A stretch of DNA of 64,000 nucleotides from an uncultured Agathobaculum sp. (GCA_944384725.1 CALWUJ010000003.1:62001-126000), one strand, 5' to 3'; shown: positions 17,178-27,383, counted from the stretch's first letter. The notes: generated by a model from the letters alone, not told the origin. Made by a program: numbers and translations.

Positions 17178-17929
17178 GCGCCACCCTTTTTGTGCTGGAA
17201 GTGATAGGTCACGCGCGCAAGCACGCTATCCGGCGCGAAATGGCGCGCAACCGTCATCGCTTTCATCGCTGCACCCGGCACGACCACGCCCTTGCCCGCA
17301 AAAAGCCCATCTATCGCCGCACGCGCAACCCGCTGCGCAGTCAAGCCGCCGAGCGAAAACCGCACGCCTGCGACCTTGTTAAACTCCGTGTCCACCGGAC
17401 CGGGGCACAGCGCGCATACCTGCACCTTGCTGCCCGCGCGCCGCAGTTCCTCGCGGATGGCCTGCGTCAGCCGCAGCACATAGTTTTTGGTCGCATAATA
17501 GGTCGCCATAAGCGGCCCGGGCAGAAAGCCCGCGCTGGACGCAACATTGAGCACATAGCCCCGGCCGCGCTTCTCAAAATCCTGCACAGCCAGCTTAGTC
17601 AAAATGTGCACCGCGCGGATATTCGTGTCGATCATGCGCAGTTCTTCATCCAAATCGGTTTCGGTAAACGGTCCGAACAGGCCAAACCCTGCATTGTTGA
17701 CCACGACCTCCAGATCATCCCCGCGCGCGGCTTCGTACAGCAGGCGGCATTCCTTTTCATCCGACACGTCCGCCGCAATAATGTGGCACATCGTCGGCAG
17801 TTCTGCCGCAAGGGTGCGCAGGCGGTCCTCCCGCCGCGCACACAAAATCAGCTCATAGCCGCGTTCGGACAATAGGCGCGCAATCTCCCGCCCAATGCCG
17901 GAGGACGCGCCGGTAATCAACGCTTTCAT
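17174..17929 (-). CDS. short-chain dehydrogenase/reductase
   Basis: A 251-residue classical SDR. The cofactor motif TGASSGIG is at residues 6-13, NNAG in the middle, catalytic Ser in NVASSAG and the YxxxK pair in YYATKNYV. The basic residues after strand 2 (CARREDR) suggest NADP(H). Substrate unknown; it resembles the DltE/YqjQ-type general SDRs of Firmicutes. AAAGGGGAG precedes the ATG. It overlaps the TtcA-like gene by four bases (17174-17177). Confidence 0.9.
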   Translation of the reverse strand: MKALITGASSGIGREIARLLSERGYELILCARREDRLRTLAAELPTMCHIIAADVSDEKECRLLYEAARGDDLEVVVNNAGFGLFGPFTETDLDEELRMIDTNIRAVHILTKLAVQDFEKRGRGYVLNVASSAGFLPGPLMATYYATKNYVLRLTQAIREELRRAGSKVQVCALCPGPVDTEFNKVAGVRFSLGGLTAQRVARAAIDGLFAGKGVVVPGAAMKAMTVARHFAPDSVLARVTYHFQHKKGGA

Positions 17930-18039
17930 CTTACCGCTCCCCTTTCCGGAGGTTTTTTCTTACCCTTAGTGTACCATGCCGCCTGCGCGCCGTCAAACCG
18001 GACCTTACGCCATTTTTCCTTTTAATCCGTCCTTGATGA

Positions 18040-18048
18040 TGGTATACT
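18040..18048 (+). promoter_or_regulatory. extended -10 promoter of rnr
   Basis: TGG-TATACT at 18040-18048 with no good -35; 22 bases before the rnr ATG. Confidence 0.5.
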
Positions 18049-18069
18049 GAATAAGAAGGAGGGCTTTTT

Positions 18070-20316
18070 ATGGAACAAACTGAGCTGGAAGGCAAGCTGC
18101 TTGGCCTACTGACGCAGCCCATGCGCATGGACGAATTGCGCCGCGCCCTGCCCGAGACCGGAAAGAACGAGCTGAAAGACGTGCTCGACCGCCTGATTGC
18201 AGAGGGTCAGGTGATGAAAAACAAGAAGAACCGTTTTGCTGTGTCCGCACATTATGGCTGCGTGACCGGCACCTATCTCGCAACGGAACGCGCTTTCGCT
18301 TTTGTATCGCCCGACGCGCCCGCGGACGGCGCAAAACCGGATGATCTGTTTATCCCGCCCGGTGCAAACGGCGGCGCGTGGCATGGCGACCGTGTGCTCG
18401 TTAAGCTGTCCGAGCGCAAGAATAACCGCGGGCGGCGCGAAGGTGCGGTCATCCGTGTACTGCGCCGTGCCGACCGCGAACTGACCGGCGCGCTGGTGCA
18501 GCGCGGCAACGCATATTTCGTGCAGCCGACCTCGAAAAAATACCCCGAAATCGCAATCGACCGCCATCATCTGGGCGACGCCCAGCCCGGCGACCGCGTC
18601 GCGGTGTCCGTCTCGCATTACGGCGACGAAAAATTTCTGCCACAGGGCGTGATCGAAGCCGATCTGGGAGAGGACGGTACGATGGAAGCCGCCATCGCAG
18701 GCATTCTGTACGAAAACGGCGTATACGACGTGTTTCCCGACGAAGTGCTGCAACAAGCGGACGCAATCGGGCAGGAAGTCGACCCGTCGGCGCTTGCAGG
18801 CCGTCTTGACCTGCGCGACAAGCTGATTTTCACCATCGACGGCGACGACGCCAAGGACTTTGACGACGCAGTTTCACTCGAAGTGCTCGAAAACGGACAT
18901 TACCTGCTCGGCGTTCACATTGCCGACGTGTCGCACTACGTCACGCCCGGCGCACCGCTCGATATGGAGGCGTTCCGCCGCGGCACATCGGTTTATTACC
19001 CAGGCCATGTTGTGCCCATGCTGCCGTTTGCGCTCAGCCACGGCATCTGTTCACTGAACCCCGGCGTCGACCGGCTGACTTTTTCCGCGCTGATGGAGGT
19101 CGACAAGGACGGACGGCGCTACAAGGCTCGCTTTGCCAAATCGGTGATCCGATCGGGCGCGCGTATGACCTACAATAAGGTGAACAAAATCCTCGCAGGC
19201 GACAAAGCGCTGCGGGAAGAATACGGCTTCCTCGTCGATACCGCCGAGCGCATGAACGACCTTGCGCATGCGCTGTACAAGCGGCGCATTGAGCGCGGCG
19301 CGCTCGAACTGGATATCCCGGAAGCACAGATCATCGTGGATGAAAACGCTCAGCCGACCGACATCCAATACCGCGACCGCAGTGAGAGCGAAAAGCTGAT
19401 TGAGGAATTCATGCTGGCGGCAAACGAAGCGGTTGCAGAATATATGTGCAAGCGCGAATTGCCCACGGTGTACCGTGTGCACGAAAACCCCGACCCGGAC
19501 AAACTTCGCGTGTTCGCGGCGTTTGCACGGCCGTTCGGCTACCGCATCGACCCATCCAAACCAGAGGATACTTTCCAGTTCCAGACCGTACTGCGCGGCG
19601 CGAAGAATGATCCCAAGCAGCGCATCCTGCCGACGCTGCTGCTGCGCAGCCTTGCCCGCGCGCGCTACGCGGATGAATGTATCGGGCATTACGGTCTGAA
19701 AGCCAAGTTTTATCTGCACTTTACCTCACCCATCCGACGCTATCCCGATCTGGTGGCACACCGCATGCTGCAAAAGGCGCTGACCGGCGAGGAATTCACG
19801 ACCGCCGACCACACCCTGTGCGAAGAAGCCGCGTCTCAATCCTCCACGCGCGAACAGGCGGCGGACGAATGCGAGCGCGATATCGACAAGCTGTATATCG
19901 CGGCCTATATGAAACGCTTTATCGGAGAGGAATTTGACGCAGAAGTGTCCGGCGTGCAGTCGTTCGGCATCTTTGTGGCGCTCGCAAACGGCTGCGAGGG
20001 CCTAATCCGCGTCGAGCTGCTTGCAGGCGACTTCTATCAGTATGACGAGCAGCGCATGACCATGACAGGCCGCCGCACGGGCAAACGCTTCACCATCGGC
20101 ACGCCCATCCGCGTCAAACTGCTTGCCGCAAGCGAAGTGACCGGACAAATTGACTTTGCGCCCGCCGACGGCGTGCTGCCCATGTCCGATCCGACTGATG
20201 TCGCACCCCCTCTCGCGTTTGCGCCTGCACCGGGCAACCGCGCACAGCGCCGCCGCCAAAGCCACGGAAAAGGACGCGGCCGCAAGGGCAAGCCGCCCAC
20301 GCGCAAGCGGCGATAA
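18070..20316 (+). CDS. rnr: ribonuclease R
   Basis: A 748-residue 3'-5' exoribonuclease. It has an N-terminal winged-helix region (about 1-65), cold-shock domains, the RNB catalytic domain with DGDDAKDFDDAVSLE (from about residue 257; metal-binding aspartates), the HFTSPIRRYPDLVAHR segment, an S1 domain near 635-715 and a basic tail rich in Arg/Lys/Gly. It degrades structured RNA and takes part in rRNA and tmRNA-linked decay. AAGGAGGG precedes the ATG. smpB and ssrA, frequent partners, are not adjacent. Confidence 0.96.
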   Translation: MEQTELEGKLLGLLTQPMRMDELRRALPETGKNELKDVLDRLIAEGQVMKNKKNRFAVSAHYGCVTGTYLATERAFAFVSPDAPADGAKPDDLFIPPGANGGAWHGDRVLVKLSERKNNRGRREGAVIRVLRRADRELTGALVQRGNAYFVQPTSKKYPEIAIDRHHLGDAQPGDRVAVSVSHYGDEKFLPQGVIEADLGEDGTMEAAIAGILYENGVYDVFPDEVLQQADAIGQEVDPSALAGRLDLRDKLIFTIDGDDAKDFDDAVSLEVLENGHYLLGVHIADVSHYVTPGAPLDMEAFRRGTSVYYPGHVVPMLPFALSHGICSLNPGVDRLTFSALMEVDKDGRRYKARFAKSVIRSGARMTYNKVNKILAGDKALREEYGFLVDTAERMNDLAHALYKRRIERGALELDIPEAQIIVDENAQPTDIQYRDRSESEKLIEEFMLAANEAVAEYMCKRELPTVYRVHENPDPDKLRVFAAFARPFGYRIDPSKPEDTFQFQTVLRGAKNDPKQRILPTLLLRSLARARYADECIGHYGLKAKFYLHFTSPIRRYPDLVAHRMLQKALTGEEFTTADHTLCEEAASQSSTREQAADECERDIDKLYIAAYMKRFIGEEFDAEVSGVQSFGIFVALANGCEGLIRVELLAGDFYQYDEQRMTMTGRRTGKRFTIGTPIRVKLLAASEVTGQIDFAPADGVLPMSDPTDVAPPLAFAPAPGNRAQRRRQSHGKGRGRKGKPPTRKRR

Positions 20317-20347
20317 ATCATCCCAAGCAGAAAGGTTATGAGGAACT

Positions 20348-21190
20348 ATGCCAGGACTTGTTCTGGAGGGCGGCACGTTCCGCCCGGTATTTTCGTGCGG
20401 CGTGATGGATGCGCTGCTCGATAACGATATCATGTTTGATTATGTCATCGGCGTTTCCGCCGGTATCACCTACGCGGTCTCTTACCTGTCCCGCCAGCGC
20501 GGGCGCAATCTGGAGGTGCTGCGGCAGTACCGCAACGACAAACGCTACTTCGGCGCGCGCAATATCCGGCGCGACCATTCGATTTTCGGGGTGGAGTTTG
20601 TGTTCTCCACCATCCCGAACGAGCTGATCCCGTTCGACTGGGACACCTATCACCGTTATGCGGGCCGCATCCGCGTCGGCGTGACCAATGCACGCACCGG
20701 TCAGGCAGAATATCTCGACGGCATGCAGCTTGACCGCGCGAGCACCATGCTGCGCGCAACCTGCGCCATCCCGATCTATTTCCCGCCTGTGACCATCGGA
20801 GGAGAAACCTACTATGACGGCGGTCTGGCCGATCCGATCCCGATTATCCAGAGCCTGCACGACGGCAACGAAAAAAACCTGATCGTGCTCACCCAGCCGC
20901 TTGACTACCGCAAAGAAATGACGCACGGCAGCCAACTGGCTGCCCGCGCTCTGCGCCGCAAATATCCCGCGCTGACCAAAACCATGCTGACCCGCCCCAA
21001 GCGCTACAATGAAACCGTGTGCTTCTGCCATCAGCTGGCGGAAAAGCAGCCGCGGAACACCGTGCTGCTTCAGCCCACCGCTCATTTGGAGAGCTTTGAA
21101 AAAGATGTGAAAAAGCTGGAATGGGGCTATGAAATGGGGTATAATATGGCATGCGCGCGCATGGACGAGATCCGGCGCCTGTTTTCCTGA
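20348..21190 (+). CDS. patatin-like phospholipase family protein
   Basis: A 280-residue patatin-fold hydrolase. The oxyanion-hole segment GLVLEGGTFRPVFSCGVMD is at the N terminus, the nucleophile elbow is GVSAG (Ser about residue 38), and the catalytic Asp is in YYDGGLADPIP. It belongs to the RssA/YjjU-like bacterial group and probably hydrolyses lipid acyl esters in the cytoplasm. In most patatins the first motif is GGGxRG; here it is EGGTFR, as is common in the clostridial YjjU branch. It starts 31 bases after rnr, so the two may be co-transcribed. Confidence 0.9.
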   Translation: MPGLVLEGGTFRPVFSCGVMDALLDNDIMFDYVIGVSAGITYAVSYLSRQRGRNLEVLRQYRNDKRYFGARNIRRDHSIFGVEFVFSTIPNELIPFDWDTYHRYAGRIRVGVTNARTGQAEYLDGMQLDRASTMLRATCAIPIYFPPVTIGGETYYDGGLADPIPIIQSLHDGNEKNLIVLTQPLDYRKEMTHGSQLAARALRRKYPALTKTMLTRPKRYNETVCFCHQLAEKQPRNTVLLQPTAHLESFEKDVKKLEWGYEMGYNMACARMDEIRRLFS

Positions 21191-21191
21191 C

Positions 21192-21218
21192 GAAAAGCGT
21201 GCTTCATGCACGCTTTTC
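21192..21218 (+). terminator. hairpin terminator after the patatin gene
   Basis: GAAAAGCGTGC/GCACGCTTTTC (21192-21202 with 21208-21218), five-base loop. The T-run is in the stem, so strength is uncertain. Confidence 0.6.
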
Positions 21219-21274
21219 AGATACATTCTATCGGCTGCCTGCCGAAATTACAAAAAAGGGGATAAAAAAGAAAC

Positions 21275-22543
21275 ATGCAAACCAATCGAATCATCCAGGT
21301 CGAGGAGAAGGTGCCGCCGCGCTTGCTCGTTCCGCTGTCCATCCAGCACATGTTCGCCATGTTCGGCGCATCCGTGCTGGTGCCGTTTATGTTCGGCATC
21401 AACCCGGCGATCGTGTTGTTCATGAACGGCGTCGGCACGCTGCTGTTCATTTTCATCACCAAGGGCAAGGCGCCTGCCTACCTCGGCTCGTCGTTTGCCT
21501 TCATCGCGCCGGCCACCATCGTCATCAAAAACTGGGGCTACCAGTACGCGCTGGGCGGCTTTGTGGTCGTCGGCCTGTGCGGATGCGTCCTTGCCGCAAT
21601 CATCTATAAGTGCGGCACCAAATGGATCGACATTGTGCTGCCGCCCGCGGCGATGGGCCCGGTCGTGGCATTGATTGGCCTCGAGCTTGCCGGCTCCGCT
21701 GCGTCCACGGGTAAAATCGTCGGTGACGGCGTGACGACTGCAACCGTCGTTACTTTCTGCGTGACGCTCGGCGTTGCGGTACTGGGCAGCGTGCTGTTCC
21801 GCAAGTTTTTGTCGGTCATTCCGATTTTGATTGCGATTATCTGCGGTTATGTTTGCGCTGTGATTACAGGTGTTATTACAATGGCTGATATCTCAGCTGC
21901 ACTGCATACCAGCATCATCTCTATTCCAAACTTCCAAACCCCGAAGTTTAATTTGGAAGCCATTCTGATCATCCTGCCCGTTCTGCTGGTTATCGCCAAC
22001 GAGCACATCGGCCATCAGCTGGTCACTAGCAAGGTCGTTGGCCGCGATCTGCTCAAGGACCCCGGCCTGCACCGCTCGTTGTTTGCGGACAACTTCTCGA
22101 CCATGATTTCGGGCTTTATCGGCTCGGTGCCGACCACCACCTACGGGGAAAACATTGGCGTCATGGCAATCACTAAGGTGTACTCGGTGCGTGTCATCGG
22201 TGGCGCGGCTGTGCTGTCCATCATCTGCTCGTTTGTCGGCCCGCTGGCCGCCCTCATCCAGACGATTCCCGGCCCGGTCATCGGCGGTATCTCGTTCCTG
22301 TTGTATGGCATGATCGGCACCTCCGGTCTGCGTATTCTGGTCGATAATCACGTTGACTACGGCAAAAACCGCAACATGGCACTCACTTCTGTCATCTTTG
22401 TTACCGGCCTTTCGGGCGTGACGCTGTCGCTCGGCAACGTATCGCTCTCCGGCATGACACTGGCTGCTATCGTCGGCATGCTGATGAGCCTGTTGTTCTA
22501 TGTATTCGATAAGCTGAAATGGTCCAACGACCTGACAGACTAA
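21275..22543 (+). CDS. uraA: uracil/xanthine permease (NCS2 family)
   Basis: A 422-residue nucleobase:cation symporter with about 14 membrane helices. Family signatures are LLVPLSIQHMFAMFGASVLVP near the N terminus, the substrate-site region LPVLLVIANEHIGHQL and the motif FSTMISGFIGSVPTTTYGEN. It imports uracil across the cytoplasmic membrane. No pyr genes or PyrR leader accompany it. The ATG lies 12 bases after AAGGGGA. A dedicated terminator follows. Confidence 0.93.
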   Translation: MQTNRIIQVEEKVPPRLLVPLSIQHMFAMFGASVLVPFMFGINPAIVLFMNGVGTLLFIFITKGKAPAYLGSSFAFIAPATIVIKNWGYQYALGGFVVVGLCGCVLAAIIYKCGTKWIDIVLPPAAMGPVVALIGLELAGSAASTGKIVGDGVTTATVVTFCVTLGVAVLGSVLFRKFLSVIPILIAIICGYVCAVITGVITMADISAALHTSIISIPNFQTPKFNLEAILIILPVLLVIANEHIGHQLVTSKVVGRDLLKDPGLHRSLFADNFSTMISGFIGSVPTTTYGENIGVMAITKVYSVRVIGGAAVLSIICSFVGPLAALIQTIPGPVIGGISFLLYGMIGTSGLRILVDNHVDYGKNRNMALTSVIFVTGLSGVTLSLGNVSLSGMTLAAIVGMLMSLLFYVFDKLKWSNDLTD

Positions 22544-22554
22544 CGCAAACGCAA

Positions 22555-22590
22555 AACTCCGCGCCTGCAAAACAGGCGCGGAGTTTTTTT
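22555..22590 (+). terminator. terminator of uraA
   Basis: A 13-pair stem AACTCCGCGCCTG/CAGGCGCGGAGTT (22555-22567 with 22573-22585) followed by TTTTT. Confidence 0.92.
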
Positions 22591-22609
22591 GACAAACCAA
22601 ATCAGCAAT

Positions 22610-22644
22610 AAAAAAGCGCCTCTTCCGATTGGAAGAGGCGCTTT
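22610..22644 (-). terminator. terminator of gap
   Basis: A perfect 14-pair stem (22613-22626 with 22631-22644), GATT loop on the plus strand, six T on the minus strand after it. Confidence 0.9.
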
Positions 22645-22663
22645 GAGTTTTTAAGAGGATAAC

Positions 22664-23692
<1,029 letters not shown>

Positions 23693-23741
23693 TTACAGTA
23701 TCCTCCTAAAATGTTTTTAATGAGTCTCTGTCGATGGTTTT

Positions 23742-23771
23742 ATTATACACTAAACGGGTCGTCTGCCGCAA
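23742..23771 (-). promoter_or_regulatory. promoter of gap
   Basis: TTGCGG (23771-23766), 18-base spacer, TATAAT (23747-23742) on the minus strand; GTG precedes the -10. Confidence 0.65.
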
Positions 23772-23827
23772 GGTGTAATATTTGTGAAATTTTTGTCATT
23801 GCGGCTATGCTTTTTGTACATTTTTCT

Positions 23828-23857
23828 TTGCAATGCCTTCCCGTCTGGTGGTATAAT
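23828..23857 (+). promoter_or_regulatory. promoter of the HATPase gene
   Basis: TTGCAA (23828-23833), 18-base spacer, extended -10 TGG-TATAAT (TATAAT at 23852-23857). Divergent from the gap promoter. Confidence 0.8.
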
Positions 23858-23944
23858 AAGCACATCCCACAAAATATAGTATTTCAGCCACCGCATGACC
23901 TTATACCCAGCAAGAAAGAAACAAAAATATTTTGGAGGATAGAG

Positions 23945-25015
23945 ATGGCGGATATTTTCTTTTCTCAGATTGACGAGAAAGCCCTGCGCGAGCTTCTTGC
24001 CCGCACCGGTCTGCGCGATGCTGCGGTCGTCACGGTTTCTTCCACGCTTCATATCGAAAACGGCAGTCAGGCCGCGGCGCGTTTGACCGGGCTGCACCCG
24101 CTTGAGCGTATCGACCAGCTGCTCAGCGAGCAGGCCGCCGCCGCCCTGCGCGACTGCATCGCGTCACATACACCCCATACGGTTTACGAAGAGCTCGACG
24201 GTTTGGAATACCGTTTGGAGATCCTGCCACACCGCGACGGCGCACTGCTGGCTTTTATACGCGACGACCGCGCCTCCTACGACGGCACGCTTCGCGTGCT
24301 GCATGCCAAAGGAACACAATATCTGGGGGCTTTGCTGGCAGACGCCGCACAAGTGGACGATCCTGTACTTGCCGCGCACCTGCGCCGTCAGTGCCTGCGG
24401 ATGCACCGTTTGCTTCTGCACTCGGATTTTCTGCACGATCCCCCGCTGACCGAGCAGCTGCAGCTGCACCATTGCGATCTGGCCGAACTGTGCCGCGACG
24501 CAGCCGAACAGGCCGCATCCCACGCTTCCGTCCCCATCACGGTGCAAGCAGATGAAATTTGCATCGCTCTGGTCGAACCGCAGCTCATCCGCACCGCACT
24601 ATATAACCTGCTGACAAACGCCCTGCATGTCACGCCGCCGGACGGCGACATTTGTATAAATCTGTATGACGACGGCGCGTTTTTCACCATCACGGTTGCC
24701 GACCGTGGCCCCGGTCTGGATGCCGCACGCTTTGAAGCGCTGCTGTCCGGCTGGCAGATGCCAGCTCCGCTCGATGAATACCTTGCGCTTGCGCGGCAGG
24801 GCACACCGCCCGGACTGGGCTTGCCGCTCATCCAGCGCATCGCGCAGCTGCACGGCGGAAGCCTGCTGCTGTCCCCGCGCGAAGGCGGCGGCAGCCAGCT
24901 TCATTTCACGATCGCACATCTGCCCGAAGCGCTTGCCGACCACAACCTGCACGCACCTATGATCCTTGAGGACGGCTACCCGCTGGAAGAAATCGAATTC
25001 TCTGTTTTGGGCTGA
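23945..25015 (+). CDS. HATPase-domain (histidine kinase-like) protein without a canonical H-box
   Basis: A 356-residue soluble protein. The C-terminal part is a GHKL ATPase: N-box ALYNLLTNALHVTPP, G1 box ADRGPGLD and G2 box PPGLGLPLIQRIAQLHGG. The N-terminal about 115 residues look PAS-like. The linker where HisKA would lie reads VLHAKGTQYLGALL, with one histidine but not the usual H-E-[LF]-[KR]-x-P core. No membrane segment and no response regulator gene is adjacent. It could be an orphan cytoplasmic kinase or a catalytically altered relative. The start at 23945 follows GGAGG by six bases; the reading frame extends far upstream across gap, which is not translated. Confidence 0.82.
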   Translation: MADIFFSQIDEKALRELLARTGLRDAAVVTVSSTLHIENGSQAAARLTGLHPLERIDQLLSEQAAAALRDCIASHTPHTVYEELDGLEYRLEILPHRDGALLAFIRDDRASYDGTLRVLHAKGTQYLGALLADAAQVDDPVLAAHLRRQCLRMHRLLLHSDFLHDPPLTEQLQLHHCDLAELCRDAAEQAASHASVPITVQADEICIALVEPQLIRTALYNLLTNALHVTPPDGDICINLYDDGAFFTITVADRGPGLDAARFEALLSGWQMPAPLDEYLALARQGTPPGLGLPLIQRIAQLHGGSLLLSPREGGGSQLHFTIAHLPEALADHNLHAPMILEDGYPLEEIEFSVLG

Positions 25016-25021
25016 AAGAAC

Positions 25022-25062
25022 AAAAAAGCAGCCGCTGTGCTCAGCACAGCGGCTGCTTTTTT
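25022..25062. terminator. strong bidirectional terminator
   Basis: AAAAAAGCAGCCGCTGTGC / GCACAGCGGCTGCTTTTTT (19 pairs, three-base loop) between convergent genes. Confidence 0.95.
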
Positions 25063-25063
25063 G

Positions 25064-25249
25064 TCAGTCCTCTTCGGACACAACATCGTACGAACTCCGT
25101 ACCCGCTCCGCATGGGACACCTGCGCCTGCGCATCCGCGGCGCCGTCCCCAGTATCGTGCAGCAGGTCCTCCGCGGCCAGCGTCGTGGTCGTCACAGACA
25201 GCACGGCCGCGCCGGTCAGAAAGTACGAAAGCACCTGTTTGAATGTCAT
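25064..25249 (-). CDS. small exported or membrane-anchored protein, 61 residues
   Basis: Not a recognised family. AGGAGG lies eight bases before the ATG, and a strong terminator follows the stop. The product has a signal-like N terminus (MTFKQVLSYFLTGAAVLSVT) with a possible cleavage after TLAA, then a short polar acidic region (EDLLHDTGDGAADAQ and SSYDVVSEED). It could be secreted or held by its hydrophobic helix. Ribosome site, terminator and length together support a real gene. Confidence 0.7.
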   Translation of the reverse strand: MTFKQVLSYFLTGAAVLSVTTTTLAAEDLLHDTGDGAADAQAQVSHAERVRSSYDVVSEED

Positions 25250-25342
25250 CTTCAGAACCTCCTGTCAGATGATCCTTCAGGGTTCAGCTTATGATACCAT
25301 AGCTTGGGCTCTTTGGCTGCAAAATGTAACAAAGACGTAATG

Positions 25343-25369
25343 AAGGGCGGCAAAAGCCGCCCTTTTTGT
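25343..25369 (+). terminator. hairpin with T-run on the plus strand; no plus-strand gene ends here
   Basis: AAGGGCGGC/GCCGCCCTT (25343-25351 with 25356-25364), AAAA loop, then TTTTTG on the plus strand. On the minus strand it follows the M18 aminopeptidase gene, but with a poor T-tail (TTCATTACG). Confidence 0.65.
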
Positions 25370-25394
25370 CATCAAATTGTTACTTGTCTTGCGA

Positions 25395-26789
25395 TCAATC
25401 CTTATAGAAGGCACCAAAGCCCTTATACGCCATATACAGGTCGAGCTTTGCGATGACCTCAAACGGTGCATGCATGGAGAGTACAGGCACACCTGCGTCC
25501 ACCGTGTCGATGTTGCGGTTCGCCAGATACATCGCGACCGTGCCGCCGCCGCCCTGATCGACCTTGCCGAGCTGACCGGTCTGCCAAACCACATCCGCCT
25601 TGTCGAAAATGCAGCGGATGCGTGCCATCAGTTCGGCAGTTGCGTCCGACGTGCCGGATTTGCCGCGCGCACCCGTGTACTTGACCAGTGCAAAGCCGCA
25701 GTTTGCCTTGGCATCGTTGCGCTTTTCCGAAACCTCGGGGAAATTCGGGTCAAACGCATTGCACACGTCGGCCGACAGGCAGACCGAGTTCTCATAGCAC
25801 TCGTCGAGCAGCGCGCCCTGCGCACGGCACAGATCAGCCATAAAGGTGTCGAATGCGTGCGACTGCATGCCCGTCACGCCGTCAGATCCGGTCTCCTCCT
25901 TGTCCACCAGCAGGCACACACAGGTGTGGGCGGGTGTTGCCTTAAGGTCAAGCAGCGCGGTCGCCGCGGTATACGAGCAAACGCGGTCATCATGGCCATA
26001 CGAGCCAACAAACGAGCGGTCAAAGCCAATATCGCATGCCTTGAACGCCGGCACGCAGCACAGCTCTGCGGACAGGAAATCCGCTTCCACCATACCGTAC
26101 TGGCGGTTTAAGTGCTCCATGATGGCAAGCTTGATCTTTTCGCTGCATTTTTCGTCCACGGTTTCGCTCGGCACCGAGCCCACCAGAACATTCAGACCTT
26201 CGCCCTTGATGACCTCAGTCGCCTTTTTGGTCATCTGCTCGGATGCCAGGTGCGGCAGCAGGTCGGTGATGACGAATTTCGGGTCGTCCGGCTTGTCGCC
26301 CACACGCACCTCAACCGTTTTCATCTGCCCGTTATGGCACACGCAGACCACGCCGCGCAGTTCAAGCGGAATCGCCGTCCACTGGTACTTCTTGATGCCG
26401 CCGTAATAATGCGTCTTGAAAAATGCCATACCGCCATCCTCATAGAGCGGCACGGTGCGAATATCGACGCGCGGCGCGTCGAGATGCGCAGCGGTCAGGC
26501 GCACACCCTCGGAGATGTCCTTTTTGCCGATGACGGCAAGCATAATGCCCTTATTCCGGTTGATCCGATAGATCTTGTCTCCTGCCTTGAGGATATCATC
26601 GCGTTTCCACGCGTGGAAGCCTTTGGCCTCGGCCATACGCACCATTTCTGCTACTGCATCGCGCTCGGTCTTGGCTTCATCCAGAAATGCCTTATATTCC
26701 TCGGCATACGCCTGCATGCCGCGCTTATCGCTGCCGGTCAGACGGTCAAAGCCCGGCTTTTTGTCATAAAAAAGCTGTTCAGAAGTCAT
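25395..26789 (-). CDS. M18 family aminopeptidase
   Basis: A 464-residue zinc aminopeptidase I. Metal ligands are seen in LTAAHLDAPR (His and bridging Asp), LLVDKEETGSDG (Glu/Asp) and the final LSMHAPFEV histidine. The insert VVCVCHNGQMKTVEVRVG is the regulatory lobe typical of M18. It removes N-terminal residues, preferentially acidic or neutral, from peptides in the cytoplasm. Last gene of the seven-gene minus-strand operon, three bases after coaE; its ribosome site AAAGGAGAATGAGCG lies in the coaE end. Confidence 0.93.
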   Translation of the reverse strand: MTSEQLFYDKKPGFDRLTGSDKRGMQAYAEEYKAFLDEAKTERDAVAEMVRMAEAKGFHAWKRDDILKAGDKIYRINRNKGIMLAVIGKKDISEGVRLTAAHLDAPRVDIRTVPLYEDGGMAFFKTHYYGGIKKYQWTAIPLELRGVVCVCHNGQMKTVEVRVGDKPDDPKFVITDLLPHLASEQMTKKATEVIKGEGLNVLVGSVPSETVDEKCSEKIKLAIMEHLNRQYGMVEADFLSAELCCVPAFKACDIGFDRSFVGSYGHDDRVCSYTAATALLDLKATPAHTCVCLLVDKEETGSDGVTGMQSHAFDTFMADLCRAQGALLDECYENSVCLSADVCNAFDPNFPEVSEKRNDAKANCGFALVKYTGARGKSGTSDATAELMARIRCIFDKADVVWQTGQLGKVDQGGGGTVAMYLANRNIDTVDAGVPVLSMHAPFEVIAKLDLYMAYKGFGAFYKD

Positions 26790-26792
26790 CGC

Positions 26793-27383
26793 TCATTCTC
26801 CTTTGCATAAATCTTCAAAAATCGCGTCGGCCTGTCGCTGTAAGTCGGCAAGACCGCCGTTGTTTTCCACAATATAATCACACCGCGCGCGATAGAAATC
26901 CGCGTCCGGCTGCGCGCCAATACGGGCGCGGGCGGCGGTTTCGTCCAGTCCGTCGCGCGCCATGATACGCTGCACGCGCACTTCGGTGTCGGCCAGCACG
27001 CCGATGATGCGCTCACACAAATCGTCCGCACCGACCTCGAACAACGTCGGCGCGTCATACAGCACAAACGGACAATCGCCCTGCGCGCGCATGGCCTCCA
27101 GAGATGCCCCACGGATGTAAGGGAGGGGGATTGCATTGAGCTTTTTCAGTTTTTCCGGGTCGGCAAACACGATGGAGGCGAGTTTTGGGCGGTCGAGCGC
27201 ACCGTTTTGATCCAGCACGCCGCCGAATGCCGCGTCGAGCGCGGCAAGCATCTCACGGTTTTCCGCACAAAGCGTGCGATAAACCGCGTCCGCATCCACC
27301 CAGCCCGCGCCTTTTTCGCGCAGCAATGCGGCAAATGTGCCCTTACCCGTGCCGCTGCCGCCGGTCAGTCCGATGATTCTCAT
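26793..27383 (-). CDS. coaE: dephospho-CoA kinase
   Basis: A 196-residue P-loop kinase, last step of CoA synthesis. It begins MRIIGLTGGSGTGKGTFAALL, with the Walker A at 8-15, the DADAVYR motif near residue 30 (normally DAD, substrate Asp) and the lid region around MARDGLDETAARARIGAQ. Length is standard. It lies between tsaC/sua5 and the aminopeptidase in the same operon. Confidence 0.94.
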   Translation of the reverse strand: MRIIGLTGGSGTGKGTFAALLREKGAGWVDADAVYRTLCAENREMLAALDAAFGGVLDQNGALDRPKLASIVFADPEKLKKLNAIPLPYIRGASLEAMRAQGDCPFVLYDAPTLFEVGADDLCERIIGVLADTEVRVQRIMARDGLDETAARARIGAQPDADFYRARCDYIVENNGGLADLQRQADAIFEDLCKGE

